The notes under the pieces were generated by a model, which searched no databases, was not told where the DNA came from, and worked only from the letters and a program-made list of their open reading frames with translations. The position numbers and the translations under genes were made by a program. From positions 2,356,001 through 2,420,000 of the forward strand of contig OZ242302.1 in NCBI GenBank assembly GCA_965208025.1: 64,000 nt of DNA, written 5' to 3'. This DNA is from Bin80 sp965208025 (GTDB taxonomy: Bacteria > Bacteroidota > Rhodothermia > Rhodothermales > Bin80). Shown one piece after another: positions 1-8,747 of the stretch (position 1 is its first letter; every line of letters begins with the position of its first letter).

Positions 1-2
1 CG

Positions 3-725
3 AATGATGCGGGAATCGTAGCGGATCGGCTTCAATGGCTGTTGGCCCGACGCATTAATCTAGGATTCTGTTTGGAAGAGTGGCAGCGAAAGGGGATCTG
101 GATTTTGGCTCGTAGTGACCCCGATTATCCTGATAAGCTTCGAAGCAGCCTGCGCAATGATGCGCCCCCGCTACTTTTTGGAACTGGAAATCAACATCTG
201 TTACGCTCTGGTGGACTTGCGATGATAGGCCCTGACTCAATTCCCCCAAGAAGACTTCTTCAGGCCTGTGAAGTAGCAAAGAGGGTAACTGGAAGTGTGA
301 TCGTAGCAGGACATCTTAGCATGTCAGCGAAGATTATACAGGCAAGAAACGATCATGATGGTTGTATCCTATGGGTATTATCCGATGGCACATTACGGCA
401 GCGTCTGAAAAAAAATAATCGTCAAGCGATCCGTGATGATCGTATGATTCTGGTTTCCACGCACAGTCCCGAAACACTTAAACAGTTTATTGACCCCGCT
501 ACGGTGGGGGCACTGGCCGCAGGGTTTGCCGATCAGATCCTGTATGTGGATGGGGTCAACTCTAAGGATCCGAGCAAACGAGTGGACCGGTTTGGAACGT
601 TTGATGCCGCATCTAATCAACCTGAAAAGTGTCGGCTCTTCCATGGAGGCACCCTCTCGCCAGAGGGAACGGAGCTCCAGAAGATGGGAACTGAATTGTG
701 GAGTGATCGGGTGGTTGAATTGTAA
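3..725 (+). CDS. DprA/Smf-like SLOG-fold protein, 5' truncated by window edge
   Basis: The frame is open from the left edge, so the real start lies upstream; the TTG at 42 is just an internal codon. The N-terminal part visible here (W-x-x-x-G-I-W-I-L, then S-D-P-D-Y-P, then A-P-P-L-L-F-G and G-G-L-A-M-I-G) is the usual lead-in of the DprA/Smf branch of the SLOG Rossmann superfamily. Known family members bind single-stranded DNA or nucleotide ligands, and stand-alone versions also occur in defence islands. Here the ligand loops are altered: the usual G-S-R reads I-G-P-D and the usual G-G-A-x-G-I-D region reads G-H-L-S-M-S. No C-terminal winged helix is present. A transposase relic follows at once. 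It could be a diverged functional protein or a decaying copy. Confidence 0.6.
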   Translation, partial: NDAGIVADRLQWLLARRINLGFCLEEWQRKGIWILARSDPDYPDKLRSSLRNDAPPLLFGTGNQHLLRSGGLAMIGPDSIPPRRLLQACEVAKRVTGSVIVAGHLSMSAKIIQARNDHDGCILWVLSDGTLRQRLKKNNRQAIRDDRMILVSTHSPETLKQFIDPATVGALAAGFADQILYVDGVNSKDPSKRVDRFGTFDAASNQPEKCRLFHGGTLSPEGTELQKMGTELWSDRVVEL

Positions 726-841
726 CCTTGGTCAAGCGAGGAAACGGTTCGGTGATATAAATAAGTCCATGACTCGGCACTAGTCCTTTTGAACTTTCGG
801 AACAGAGGAATTTCACATATTAGAGACGCTCACAATACTGC

Positions 842-1085
842 AAGGACTCGGTCACGGAATATGTGGACGGTGATGCCTCTGTAAACGGGATTGAATCCTT
901 TTGGACACTCTGAAGCGTGGCTACTATTGGTCATATCACAGAATGTAACACAAGCACCCACATGTTGCGTAGCTTGAAGTTGTGGGACTTCATAACGCTC
1001 TCGGATGTGTAAGGGGGGAGCAGGTTGCGGAAGGAATTAAGGGCTTGCATCTTCCTTACGATAGGCTTACCTTCAAGATGGACTG
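842..1085 (+). pseudogene. Relic of an ISXO2-like (IS1595 family) transposase, C-terminal part
   Basis: Read in shifting frames, this stretch gives E-Y-V-D-G then N-G-I-E-S-F-W-T-L, L-K-R-G-Y-Y-W-S-Y-H-R-M, K-H-x-H, and K-G-L-H-L-P-Y-D-R-L-T-F-K. These blocks, in this order, are the signature C-terminus of ISXO2-like DDE transposases (N-G-x-E-S-F-W, then K-R-G-Y-x-G-x-Y-H, then K-R-L-T-Y). Several frame changes and stops interrupt it, so it cannot be functional. No N-terminal half or terminal inverted repeats were seen. It marks a past insertion beside the DprA-like gene. Confidence 0.65.
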
Positions 1086-1114
1086 AATTTCAAGGGCGGT
1101 TGATCACAGAGTAT

Positions 1115-1682
1115 CTAGTCCGTCATTTTTAATAGCCTATCCCTGAGTTCAATTCCAAATATACTCTGAACATTTTCTTTGAGGACACCATTTGAATAGG
1201 CATAATCACGAATTGGTTTAAGCTCTTCATCAGAGTAGTGATCATCCTTGCTCGCATACAAAAAATAAACTCTTGAATGTTGTAGGCTTCCTTATTTTCG
1301 ACCTCAGCTTTTAATATCTCAGCAGTCTTTTTTAGCCCAACTAGCTGCATTTAATTCTTTGGATACTTTTTGGCCTTGTTCAGTGAGACTGAGAGGACTT
1401 TTCCCATCAATGAAGTCAGGAGGGTCTAATTGAGAAAAAATCCCGAGAATATTTTTGTTGATTTCCCGAATATCCTCTCTGACCTCTTTCATAAATTCTT
1501 TGAACATGATTCGGTCTGCATCAACAGCTCCTTTCCATTCAGAATCGTTAGATATTTTTTTCCTCACGATCCCGACGAATTTCTCTTCATAGAGCAAGGT
1601 TGTCTCTACGTAAAGCAGTGTAAACGGTAATCAAACCCAGAATAGGTACTACCAAAGAAATCAACTCAATGTTAATTGCCAT
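1115..1682 (-). pseudogene. Membrane-anchored hypothetical protein broken by three frame changes
   Basis: Three reading-frame blocks join into one plausible protein. From an ATG at 1682 the first block encodes a membrane helix (I-E-L-I-S-L-V-V-P-I-L-G-L-I-T-V). The frame then shifts near 1595 into an acidic, helical block ending at the conserved-looking P-L-S-L-T-E-Q-G. It shifts again at a run of six T (1328-1333) and back at a run of six A (1260-1265), giving a C-terminus with Y-S-N-G-V and G-I-E-L-R-D-R-L and a TAG stop at 1115. The last two shifts compensate each other and both sit on homopolymers. The family looks like a one-helix anchored protein with a cytoplasmic coiled region; its function is unknown. 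Assembly error is possible for two of the three breaks. Confidence 0.6.
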
Positions 1683-2648
1683 ATTCTGGAATTGTAAGTC
1701 AAAATAAATGCATCCCTTATCACAATGCACACCACAGTGCAAGTTCTCTTATCAAATCTGCTTTAAGTTACAATATCCCTATCTTTAATGAATCAAATGG
1801 TTTCAGGATTACTTCGGCAATTTGTGCGACGATATGAGGTTTTGACCGCTGCACATGGACGATGTTGGTTGGCGGGTAATGATGGGGATTGAGTGCCATC
1901 TGATTCAAGAGGGCTTGTGATCTGTCTTGTCTCAGAGGCGCCCCAGATCAAGGGAATATAACCCAATTTGTTGAACAGACATGGAGGCTTGAAAATTTAT
2001 TGATCGGAAAAATGTTAGATCGGGTAAGCTTTCCAGAGGGAATATTCAAGAACTACTTTCCTTTTCCTTTGGATCAAACTCAATATGGCTTTCTTAACAA
2101 AACTTTTATCGGTGAGGGAGGAACCAGCATTCTGTACACCTGCCCGCAATAAATCGTTTCAAGCACATCCTTCATACCTCTCTAATCCCTATTGTGGCTT
2201 TGCAAGTGGGTTGCGGACTTGTAACATTTGCTTGGTCAGGCAGTAAATTAGCTGGCTGAATCGGCCATTCTCAGACTTTGATTATATTTCTGCGGAGATA
2301 AAATTCTCAAAAAATCTGAACGCTTCTCAACTTAACCATCGGTAATATATTCCCTTAGAATATCTCTCCGCAACTCTCTACCATTTGCAATACTTATGAG
2401 GGTGGATCGGTTGGCCCGGTATTCCTTGAGAGATCTCGTTTGGTATGGATTTGGGATAGTGATGCTGAGTGCACTATATGAACTCCTAGATCATTTCACT
2501 TGATCACCGAATATTTTTTCGTATCTTCGGAAGCGCAAGATCACCCGCGTATATCCTAACTACATACACAGATACTGTTTGAGGTATTCATCAGGTTGAT
2601 TAGATTACAGAAGTAAGGGGAACTATTCAAGCTTAAACTTACACATCT
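1683..2648. other. Gene-free stretch
   Basis: I see no supported gene, RNA or repeat here. A short open stretch at 1797-1902 (starting M-V-S-G-L-L-R-Q-F) stops quickly and matches nothing I recognise. Many in-frame stops on both strands suggest decayed sequence. Confidence 0.5.
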
Positions 2649-2801
2649 ATGTCACAATCAAACCGTCCAGACTCTTCCCACCGTTTTATTGATCTTTTTA
2701 CCAAAGCTTATGGTATATACACTTTAGTGAGATTCGCCATATTCATCTTTACGCTTGTGGCCGTTGCAAGTCTCCTCTTGTTCTTGTATTTCAGTAGTTG
2801 A
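2649..2801 (+). CDS. Small single-helix membrane protein (50 aa)
   Basis: An ATG at 2649 opens a 50-codon frame ending in TGA at 2799-2801. The first 28 residues are polar (M-S-Q-S-N-R-P-D-S-S), followed by one strongly hydrophobic segment of about 20 residues (F-A-I-F-I-F-T-L-V-A-V-A, then L-L-L-F-L-Y-F), the typical layout of a small inner-membrane protein with a cytoplasmic N-terminus. A purine-rich stretch, A-A-G-G-G-G-A-A, lies about 25 bases upstream, too far to be a standard ribosome site. It stands alone in a region otherwise without genes. I do not recognise the family; random occurrence of such a frame is possible. Confidence 0.4.
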   Translation: MSQSNRPDSSHRFIDLFTKAYGIYTLVRFAIFIFTLVAVASLLLFLYFSS

Positions 2802-3338
2802 CTCCACTGAGACTCATATTCGTTGTGGAGACGTTCATGCGTACTGAAATAATGATTGAGTGCTTTTGGCGATTCCATGCTTGTTTCTCAGACTTTATAG
2901 AGAAATACCGCTCTGGTGCGCTGAATATAATCTAAGGTGCGTTTCCCTGATTGAATCGCAAGAAGACAGATAGAGCCATCCAATCCACACTCCGTCAATT
3001 ATTATTATTGATAAGCAGGACCACCTTCAATTCACACGAATTGTAGAACTGCTACGGGTTCTGGATTAAGATCAGACCAAGCAGTTGAACTTGCAGAACG
3101 CATATGGAAATGTTAATAGGCAGTTCGTTTACAGGATGGATATCAGTACCGTAAAAAGTTTTGTCGTCGCCCGTAATTTGCATTGTCGTCGAACAAAAGT
3201 CAAGCAGACAGGGACTGACGAACAGCTACAATATCCGGTAGCTGTACCCGAACATGCACAGAGTTCTGGGTAGTACCTCTCAAACAGTTGATGTTTTGGC
3301 ATGCGTTATCCATCACACTGTGGCCAAATTTCATGAAA
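2802..3338. other. Gene-free stretch before thiL
   Basis: No gene is supported. A 62-codon frame at 3085-3273 has no recognisable domain, no good start context and biased composition. The stretch ends just after the thiL stop codon on the opposite strand. Confidence 0.45.
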
Positions 3339-4322
3339 CTATGACCGGAAATGATCATGTCCCTGTGCTAGCAAGGGAACGGATGATCCATCACTTCGCT
3401 GAATTACAATGTCTTTTTCGGTAATCCTACCAATCCTGATCAATTTTCCCGAGGGGATCCTTGCAATGGTATCCTCTGGTGCGATGCACAACAGTTCATA
3501 ATCATCCCCGCCGTTAAATACATAGTTCATTGCCGTAGGTAAATCTACGGTCTCGGGATAGATATATTTATCTATCGGGAGTTCGGATTCCCAGAGGACT
3601 GCTCCACAACTGGAAGCAGAGCAAATATGATGGATTTCGGCGGCCAATCCATCCGATATGTCAATCATCGCCGATGGACGCACTCCTCTCTTTTCCCACT
3701 CTTCAATCATATCTAACCTTGGGATGGGTCTTAGGTGACGTTTCGTTAAATAGTTTTTTCCCTCTGTGGCTTGGATGAGGTTTCGTAGGAGATCTAGTCC
3801 CACCGCTGCCCCTCCCAGCTTCCCCGTAACGCAGATGAGATCCCCAGACTTTGCTCCGCTGCGATAAACAATATTTGACTCATCTGCCTCTCCAACGACC
3901 GTGACAGAAAGCATGAGAATGGGAGCGCGGGTTGTATCCCCGCCAACAATCTGAACGCCGAACTCTTTTGCAGCACGCGTCAGACCTTTATAAATCATTT
4001 CCAGATGCTCCATTGAAAATGTCCCAGGTACTCCCAGGGCGATAGTTGCCAAAAGGGGGCGGGCATTCATGGCAACGATGTCGCTGATATTCACAACCAT
4101 AGCTTTGTAGCCAATCTGGTCATGAGAGTAGAAGGCGTAATCAAAATGGTACCTTTCAATAAATGCATCTGTTGAAATTACCTGCACCTTCCCTGGCTTT
4201 GTGCGGTAGACCGCCGCGTCATCCCCTACCCCGGTAACGACTGGTGGATGAGTCTTGGGTGAACTGATTGAGGTCAGTCGACGAATCAGATTGAATTCCC
4301 CAGCATTCTCAATCGTGTCCAT
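3339..4322 (-). CDS. thiL: Thiamine-monophosphate kinase
   Basis: ThiL phosphorylates thiamine monophosphate to the cofactor thiamine diphosphate with ATP in the cytoplasm. The 327-residue product has the expected family length and motif order: E-F-x-L-I near the N-terminus, V-G-D-D-A-A (metal and nucleotide binding), a V-G-G-D-T-T block in the middle, D-I-S-D-G-L-A, and G-G-D-D-Y-E-L-L near the C-terminus. I chose the ATG at 4322 (M-D-T-I-E-N-A-G-E-F) because ThiL proteins begin just before the E-F-x-L-I element; a GTG at 4340 would add six residues. It stands alone on the minus strand, divergent from the Panacea gene. No TPP riboswitch signature was seen upstream. Confidence 0.95.
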   Translation of the reverse strand: MDTIENAGEFNLIRRLTSISSPKTHPPVVTGVGDDAAVYRTKPGKVQVISTDAFIERYHFDYAFYSHDQIGYKAMVVNISDIVAMNARPLLATIALGVPGTFSMEHLEMIYKGLTRAAKEFGVQIVGGDTTRAPILMLSVTVVGEADESNIVYRSGAKSGDLICVTGKLGGAAVGLDLLRNLIQATEGKNYLTKRHLRPIPRLDMIEEWEKRGVRPSAMIDISDGLAAEIHHICSASSCGAVLWESELPIDKYIYPETVDLPTAMNYVFNGGDDYELLCIAPEDTIARIPSGKLIRIGRITEKDIVIQRSDGSSVPLLAQGHDHFRS

Positions 4323-4835
4323 CAATCCAATGTATCTCACTCATGGCACAGGTTCATCATGCTCTCTGGTTCACACTAATTTTAAGAAAGATGAGCAGAA
4401 ATTTGATCAAAGATCCAAAAATGGCTGATTTTGGTGATTTAAGCCTCTGATCTTCATTGATTCTAAAATTCTTAACGTATGTTTCATTCGTTATGAAGTT
4501 TTCCCAAGTATATCCCTACATTGGACATCGCAAATGTTACGGAATAGACCGAGATTTTCTTCATTTTCCTTGAATCTGCTTCGGCTAGGTGATGACCATC
4601 AACACCATGCGTGAAATCCAATTTGTTCGCTCAATTAATCAGTTTAGAGCTATTCTCTCTCAGGTAGTTTTTTCTTGTGCATGAAATTACTCAATGCATA
4701 TACAATGAACTGCCCAAGACTTATCTCTTGTATTTACTCCTTTGTAATACAGTACATGAAAACTTGAACGTTTCAAAGCCAATGGCCCCATGATCAATAT
4801 CTTGTTCTAAAACCTAATCTACAGATCCACTACTC
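4323..4835. other. Divergent intergenic region between thiL and the Panacea gene
   Basis: About 510 bases without a supported gene. It must hold the promoters of both divergent genes. A small inverted repeat, TTGAA-CGT-TTCAA at 4764-4776, lies 60 bases before the Panacea start and could be an operator, but it is short enough to occur by chance. No riboswitch or tRNA was recognised. Confidence 0.4.
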
Positions 4836-5411
4836 ATGAGTAAAAAATATGCAACGGTTGAAGACTTTGTCGTCATCGCTTATTTACTCAACATGGCCGC
4901 AAAGGAGGGAAAGGGACTGACTCCACTGCAAATCAATAAGCTGATATACATTTGCCACGGATGGGCATGGGGAAAACTGAATAGACCTCTAATTGATAAT
5001 CGCCTCGGGCAAATCGAAGCATGGAAATATGGTCCAGTAATTCGAAATGTATACGAGCGCCTGAAAAAATGGAGAGCAGAAGGAATCACCTTTGATTCCT
5101 TCTGTGAAGACTTTGGCTCCTACGGAATGGGGAAGAAAGATGCGACAGATTATCTGGTAGGCGAAATAGCGAATCTGAATGAACAAGATCCCGAGATGAG
5201 CAAATTGATAGATTTGGTTTGGCACGTGTACAAGGATCTGACAGGTGGACAGCTTATCACAATCACTCACAAAGAAGAAACTCCATGGCAGAAGCATGTG
5301 AAATATGGCATGTTTAGGCGCGTGGTTCATGGGGTACATATCCCTGATACGACGATAGCTGATCATTATAGGGACAAATTAAAAAACACGCCTCAGTTGT
5401 CTGATGTCTGA
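4836..5411 (+). CDS. Panacea-domain (DUF4065/SocA-like) antitoxin-type protein
   Basis: The 191-residue protein has the diagnostic layout of the Panacea (DUF4065, SocA/GepA-like) domain: A-x-Y-L-L near residue 15, then L-T-P-L-Q-I-N-K-L-I-Y-I-C-H-G (residues 28-42), the E-A-W-K-Y-G-P-V-I block (about 62-70), and a late T-P-W-Q-K-H element. Panacea proteins act as chaperone-like antitoxins for diverse toxins; Caulobacter SocA is a proteolytic adaptor for SocB. The TGA stop overlaps the ATG of a second short frame (5404-5529), the coupling expected of a two-gene toxin-antitoxin unit, but the second gene is only 41 codons long. Hence this may be an orphan antitoxin left after loss of its toxin. 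Confidence 0.85.
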   Translation: MSKKYATVEDFVVIAYLLNMAAKEGKGLTPLQINKLIYICHGWAWGKLNRPLIDNRLGQIEAWKYGPVIRNVYERLKKWRAEGITFDSFCEDFGSYGMGKKDATDYLVGEIANLNEQDPEMSKLIDLVWHVYKDLTGGQLITITHKEETPWQKHVKYGMFRRVVHGVHIPDTTIADHYRDKLKNTPQLSDV

Positions 5412-5529
5412 AAATAATCCTCAAGTATCGGATCAGTTTGATGAATTTCGTAAGACGGCCTATTCTGACCCGCCCCAAGTGATCTGGAGGATATCACCAA
5501 ATCTTATCTTTTGCAATCAGAGGCTATAA
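5404..5529 (+). CDS. Short ORF translationally coupled to Panacea gene; possible truncated toxin
   Basis: The ATG at 5404 lies inside the last codons of the Panacea gene (ATGTCTGA overlap) and opens 41 codons ending in TAA at 5527-5529. The peptide starts M-S-E-N-N-P-Q-V-S-D-Q-F-D-E-F and has no domain I recognise. In Panacea-type modules the partner toxin commonly sits next to and overlaps the antitoxin, so this could be the 5' remnant of a toxin whose remainder was lost before the convergent anmK gene at 5545. It might alternatively be a chance frame. Confidence 0.35.
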   Translation: MSENNPQVSDQFDEFRKTAYSDPPQVIWRISPNLIFCNQRL

Positions 5530-5544
5530 GTAGATGTACAATAA

Positions 5545-6723
5545 CTAAGGAACACACAATTTACCAAGAACCGCGGACCTGTCTGCACCAGTGACCGCAG
5601 GCATACTCGTTGGAATTCCATTTGCAGATTCGTGCGCCAGAACTGCAAAGCAAAGCGCTTCCTTACTGTCTACATCCACTCCATAGGCATCAGATGTCTC
5701 TATGATCGTTGGAGCATTATTTTGAACAAAATAGTCTTGAAGGAACCCTATAAGAGTTCGGTTGTGGGCTCCGCCACCAGAAATGATCATGCGATCCAAA
5801 GGGTGGTTGGGCAAGACGAATGTCTCGTACGCTTTCCATATGGAAGCTGCCGTCAATGAAGTAGATGTAGCAATCAGATCCTCAGGAGATGATCGGTGAG
5901 CGCGATCCAGCAATCGTTGAAGGAATGCCTGACTGAGATACTCACGACCTGTGGATTTTGGTGGTGCGTCAGATAAAAAGGGATCCTGCAATAACTCTGA
6001 TAAGAGTTGTTCATCTACCGTTCCAGATTGAGCAATCTTCCCGCCATCATCGTAGGGTCTGTTCAATGTGCGACGACACAGAGCATCCGTGATCATATTC
6101 CCTGGACCCGTATCAAATCCATACACTTGATCCGTTTGGGCATTGGAGGGGAGAATGGTAAGATTTGCCACTCCACCAATATTCAAGCAACCACGCGTCT
6201 CCATTTCATGGGTGAATACCACATAGTCAAAGTACGGAACCAGCGGTGCCCCCTGTCCCCCTCTGGCCATATCTGCCAGACGAAAATCACCTATCACTGG
6301 AACGCCCAATCGTTGGGCCATGGTCGCTGGATCTCCAATCTGGAGTGTGGAACAGATCTCATCGCCAGCAAATGATTCTTTATTCGGGACATGGCGAATG
6401 GTTTGGCCATGGCATCCGACCAAATCAAGACAGCCAGGATCTTCGCCTTCGGACTCAAGAGTGCGGATCACCGTGCGTACATATGCGTGCGCCAATCGAA
6501 CATTCAACTGACTGAGCTCTGCGACACCAATCACCTCTTTGCAAGCAGCCTCCCGCAAAAAACTTCGCAACTCTCGGTGAAACGCATGCGTAGCTCCGTA
6601 CCAACTTTCAATATTCAGATCTCGACCATGTCCCCGAAGTCTCGCGATCACGACATCTACTCCATCCAGAGATGTACCGCTCATCACACCAGCAACACAT
6701 CTATGATTTTGAGGCGGGATCAC
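5545..6723 (-). CDS. anmK: Anhydro-N-acetylmuramic acid kinase
   Basis: AnmK phosphorylates and opens 1,6-anhydro-MurNAc released during peptidoglycan turnover, feeding it back as MurNAc-6-phosphate. The 392-residue product matches the family length. It shows the N-terminal phosphate-binding motif G-V-M-S-G-T-S-L-D-G-V-D (about residues 12-23), the H-G-Q-T-I-R-H block, G-D-F-R-L-A-D-M-A-R-G-G-Q-G-A-P-L-V-P, N-I-G-G-V-A-N-L, the F-D-T-G-P-G-N-M-I motif, and S-G-G-G-A-H-N near the C-terminus. It is the last gene of a leftward run; its ATG overlaps the stop of the TPR-like gene by 4 bases, so it is probably translationally coupled. Confidence 0.95.
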   Translation of the reverse strand: MIPPQNHRCVAGVMSGTSLDGVDVVIARLRGHGRDLNIESWYGATHAFHRELRSFLREAACKEVIGVAELSQLNVRLAHAYVRTVIRTLESEGEDPGCLDLVGCHGQTIRHVPNKESFAGDEICSTLQIGDPATMAQRLGVPVIGDFRLADMARGGQGAPLVPYFDYVVFTHEMETRGCLNIGGVANLTILPSNAQTDQVYGFDTGPGNMITDALCRRTLNRPYDDGGKIAQSGTVDEQLLSELLQDPFLSDAPPKSTGREYLSQAFLQRLLDRAHRSSPEDLIATSTSLTAASIWKAYETFVLPNHPLDRMIISGGGAHNRTLIGFLQDYFVQNNAPTIIETSDAYGVDVDSKEALCFAVLAHESANGIPTSMPAVTGADRSAVLGKLCVP

Positions 6724-7307
6724 GAGTCTGTCTCCGAGTTAGCCAGTTGATCCAACCTCTCTGCTTCCTTCAGTAAACGATCCCTCTCATCGGGATTCTG
6801 CTCACTGAGGGATCGGTACACTGCTGCGGCTTCTAAATATTTCTTCTGCGCTTCAAGGATACGGGCAAATGTTTCTGTAACTGGATCTTCATCATCATAA
6901 TCTTCCTCAGAGAGTTCATCGGATGAAAGGTCACTATCCTCCTCGATTGCAATCCGTTCAGAAGAACTGAGATTCTGGATCAACTGCTCTATTTCATCTT
7001 CCTCCTCCAACCCGAGAATCTTATTCAGTTTGGCCTGCAAATGTGCACCGTGGGAAAAAGATTCTATCCCATCAGGCGGCCATGTCACGGGTGAAGCCCG
7101 TCGCTTTTCATGTAAAGACTTTGCCGTTTCCCAAACAGACTCTGCACGGCTGTGCTGCTCAGACGCATCCAAGGCGTGGGCCAAAACATAGTTAATCTTT
7201 CGGTCCATGGGAGCTACAAGGCGCTTTTCGTAGAGCTGGTCTATAATTTCAGATGAGCGGCCCACACTGATCCGTGTCAGTGCATCAAAAAGGGAGACCG
7301 TTTTCAT
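6720..7307 (-). CDS. TPR-like acidic hypothetical protein
   Basis: This 195-residue protein has no signal peptide. It starts M-K-T-V-S-L-F-D-A-L-T-R-I-S and contains an N-terminal helical repeat-like part (I-N-Y-V-L-A-H-A-L-D-A-S, about residues 38-50), a very acidic linker (about residues 120-142, rich in D, E and S), and a C-terminal tetratricopeptide-like unit (F-A-R-I-L-E-A-Q-K-K-Y-L-E-A-A-A-V-Y, about 148-166). Small proteins of this layout are common in Bacteroidota-type genomes and are presumed scaffolds; no function is established here. It lies 2 bases after the glycosyltransferase stop and overlaps anmK by 4 bases, so it belongs to the same operon. Confidence 0.75.
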   Translation of the reverse strand: MKTVSLFDALTRISVGRSSEIIDQLYEKRLVAPMDRKINYVLAHALDASEQHSRAESVWETAKSLHEKRRASPVTWPPDGIESFSHGAHLQAKLNKILGLEEEDEIEQLIQNLSSSERIAIEEDSDLSSDELSEEDYDDEDPVTETFARILEAQKKYLEAAAVYRSLSEQNPDERDRLLKEAERLDQLANSETDS

Positions 7308-7309
7308 GT

Positions 7310-8743
7310 TTATTCTGATTGAGAGCGAATTTCACGTAGATTGTACCGCAAGATGAAAATATAAGACAAACAAAACATGATCTGGTATCCAATTGCGAAC
7401 CAGACACCTTCCCATATAAGATAGGAAAGCCCCGCGAGTGAATAGACAGCTATTGCAGCTTCCAAGATCATCACAACCCTGGAACTCTGGACACGATAGG
7501 GTCCATTTGATTTTGGAGTTCGTTCAAAGGGGGTACGGAAGTTTCGCAAGACAGCCCAAAGAGCTTTTGTGTTGCTAATTGCCATCCCCATGGATCCTGC
7601 CAAAAAGATTGGAAAAAATCTCATTCGCCTCAACCAGTCGGGATAGAGCTTCCGCTGAGCAATCAACTGTGCAAGAAAAAAACCCAATAGACCAATAAAT
7701 CCGATTCCCATCATACTGAAATATAGCTCGCCAGGCCCAAATCCATTCACCTGCTGTACAAAAAGCACGGGATGAAGTAGTATCAAAAGAAGTATACACG
7801 GGTAAACCACAAACGAAATCAAATGAATTGTCCCCTGCACCTTGGCGATGAACGGAATGGATGCGCGCCATACAGGGCGGAGTAGCTTTCTGGCGGTTTC
7901 TGCGGTTCCCTTGGTCCATCGATTTTGCTGAATTCTTAAAGACCCAAGAGTTTCGGGTAATTCTGCTGGCGCTTCAAGTTCGTTTACGTAGCTAAACTTC
8001 CATCCACGAAGTTGGGCACGATAGCTCAGATCCAGGTCTTCGGCCAGCGTGTCGCCCTGCCACCCTCCTGAGTCAAGTATACATTCGCGCTTCCAGAGAC
8101 CTGCCGTTCCATTGAAATTGATGAAACAACCAGTGGCCATGCGTGCGACATGCTCCACCGCAAAATGGGTGTCCAAAAACCATGATTGAATCCTCGTCAG
8201 CATTGAAGAGTCCGCATTCAGGTGCGCCCAGCGCGTCTGGATCATTCCAAGCATTGGATTTTTCATCATTGGAACGATACGCATCAGAAAATCCTTGGGA
8301 GGAACGAAATCAGCATCAAACACCGCAATGAGATCCCCTGTCGCAGATTCCAATCCGTTTGCTAATGCACCGGCTTTATATCCCTCCCGGTGAGAACGCC
8401 GGACATGGGAAATGTTGATCCCCTTTCCCTTCCACTCAGTGACCGTCTCATCAACGATATGAACGGTATCATCCGTAGAATCGTCCAGAACCTGCAGTTG
8501 TAAATGATCGGGTGGATACTGTATCGCCGCGCAGGCATCAATCACTCGTCTGGCCACACCCGATTCATTATAAAGTGGAATTTGTATGGTAACGCGGGGC
8601 CAAGGGACATGACTGTGAATCTTCCTTGAAGCGGGAGGAGATTTTTTTCTGGCGGTCCGTGCGACTTCAATACTCATCCACAGGAGATTTGCGCCATATA
8701 AGGAAACGACGCACATTGCAAATGCGTATAGAACGGCAACCAT
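7310..8743 (-). CDS. Membrane glycosyltransferase family 2 (cellulose-synthase-like)
   Basis: A processive-type GT2 enzyme, with an N-terminal membrane helix (V-L-Y-A-F-A-M-C-V-V), a cytoplasmic catalytic domain and four or so C-terminal helices. The catalytic set is present: P-L-Y-N-E, V-L-D-D-S-T-D-D-T, F-D-A-D-F, the T-L-A-E-D-L-D-L-S-Y-R acceptor motif and Q-Q-N-R-W-T-K-G. The ATG at 8743 was chosen because the longer frame (to 8893) would overlap the lptE coding region and adds a non-homologous, Trp/Met-rich tail; the chosen start follows the lptE stop by 4 bases. Relatives (CESA/CSLA type) make glucans, mannans or glycolipids; the sugar here cannot be told. Its place after lptE hints at envelope polysaccharide or lipid glycosylation. 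Confidence 0.85.
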   Translation of the reverse strand: MVAVLYAFAMCVVSLYGANLLWMSIEVARTARKKSPPASRKIHSHVPWPRVTIQIPLYNESGVARRVIDACAAIQYPPDHLQLQVLDDSTDDTVHIVDETVTEWKGKGINISHVRRSHREGYKAGALANGLESATGDLIAVFDADFVPPKDFLMRIVPMMKNPMLGMIQTRWAHLNADSSMLTRIQSWFLDTHFAVEHVARMATGCFINFNGTAGLWKRECILDSGGWQGDTLAEDLDLSYRAQLRGWKFSYVNELEAPAELPETLGSLRIQQNRWTKGTAETARKLLRPVWRASIPFIAKVQGTIHLISFVVYPCILLLILLHPVLFVQQVNGFGPGELYFSMMGIGFIGLLGFFLAQLIAQRKLYPDWLRRMRFFPIFLAGSMGMAISNTKALWAVLRNFRTPFERTPKSNGPYRVQSSRVVMILEAAIAVYSLAGLSYLIWEGVWFAIGYQIMFCLSYIFILRYNLREIRSQSE

Positions 8744-8747
8744 ACAC

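Noticed and set aside
3085..3273. 62-codon plus-strand frame before thiL
   Set aside because: No family resemblance or ribosome site; composition looks non-coding.
4323..4500. TPP riboswitch upstream of thiL
   Set aside because: No CTGAGA or ACCTGA-type THI-box motif in the leader.
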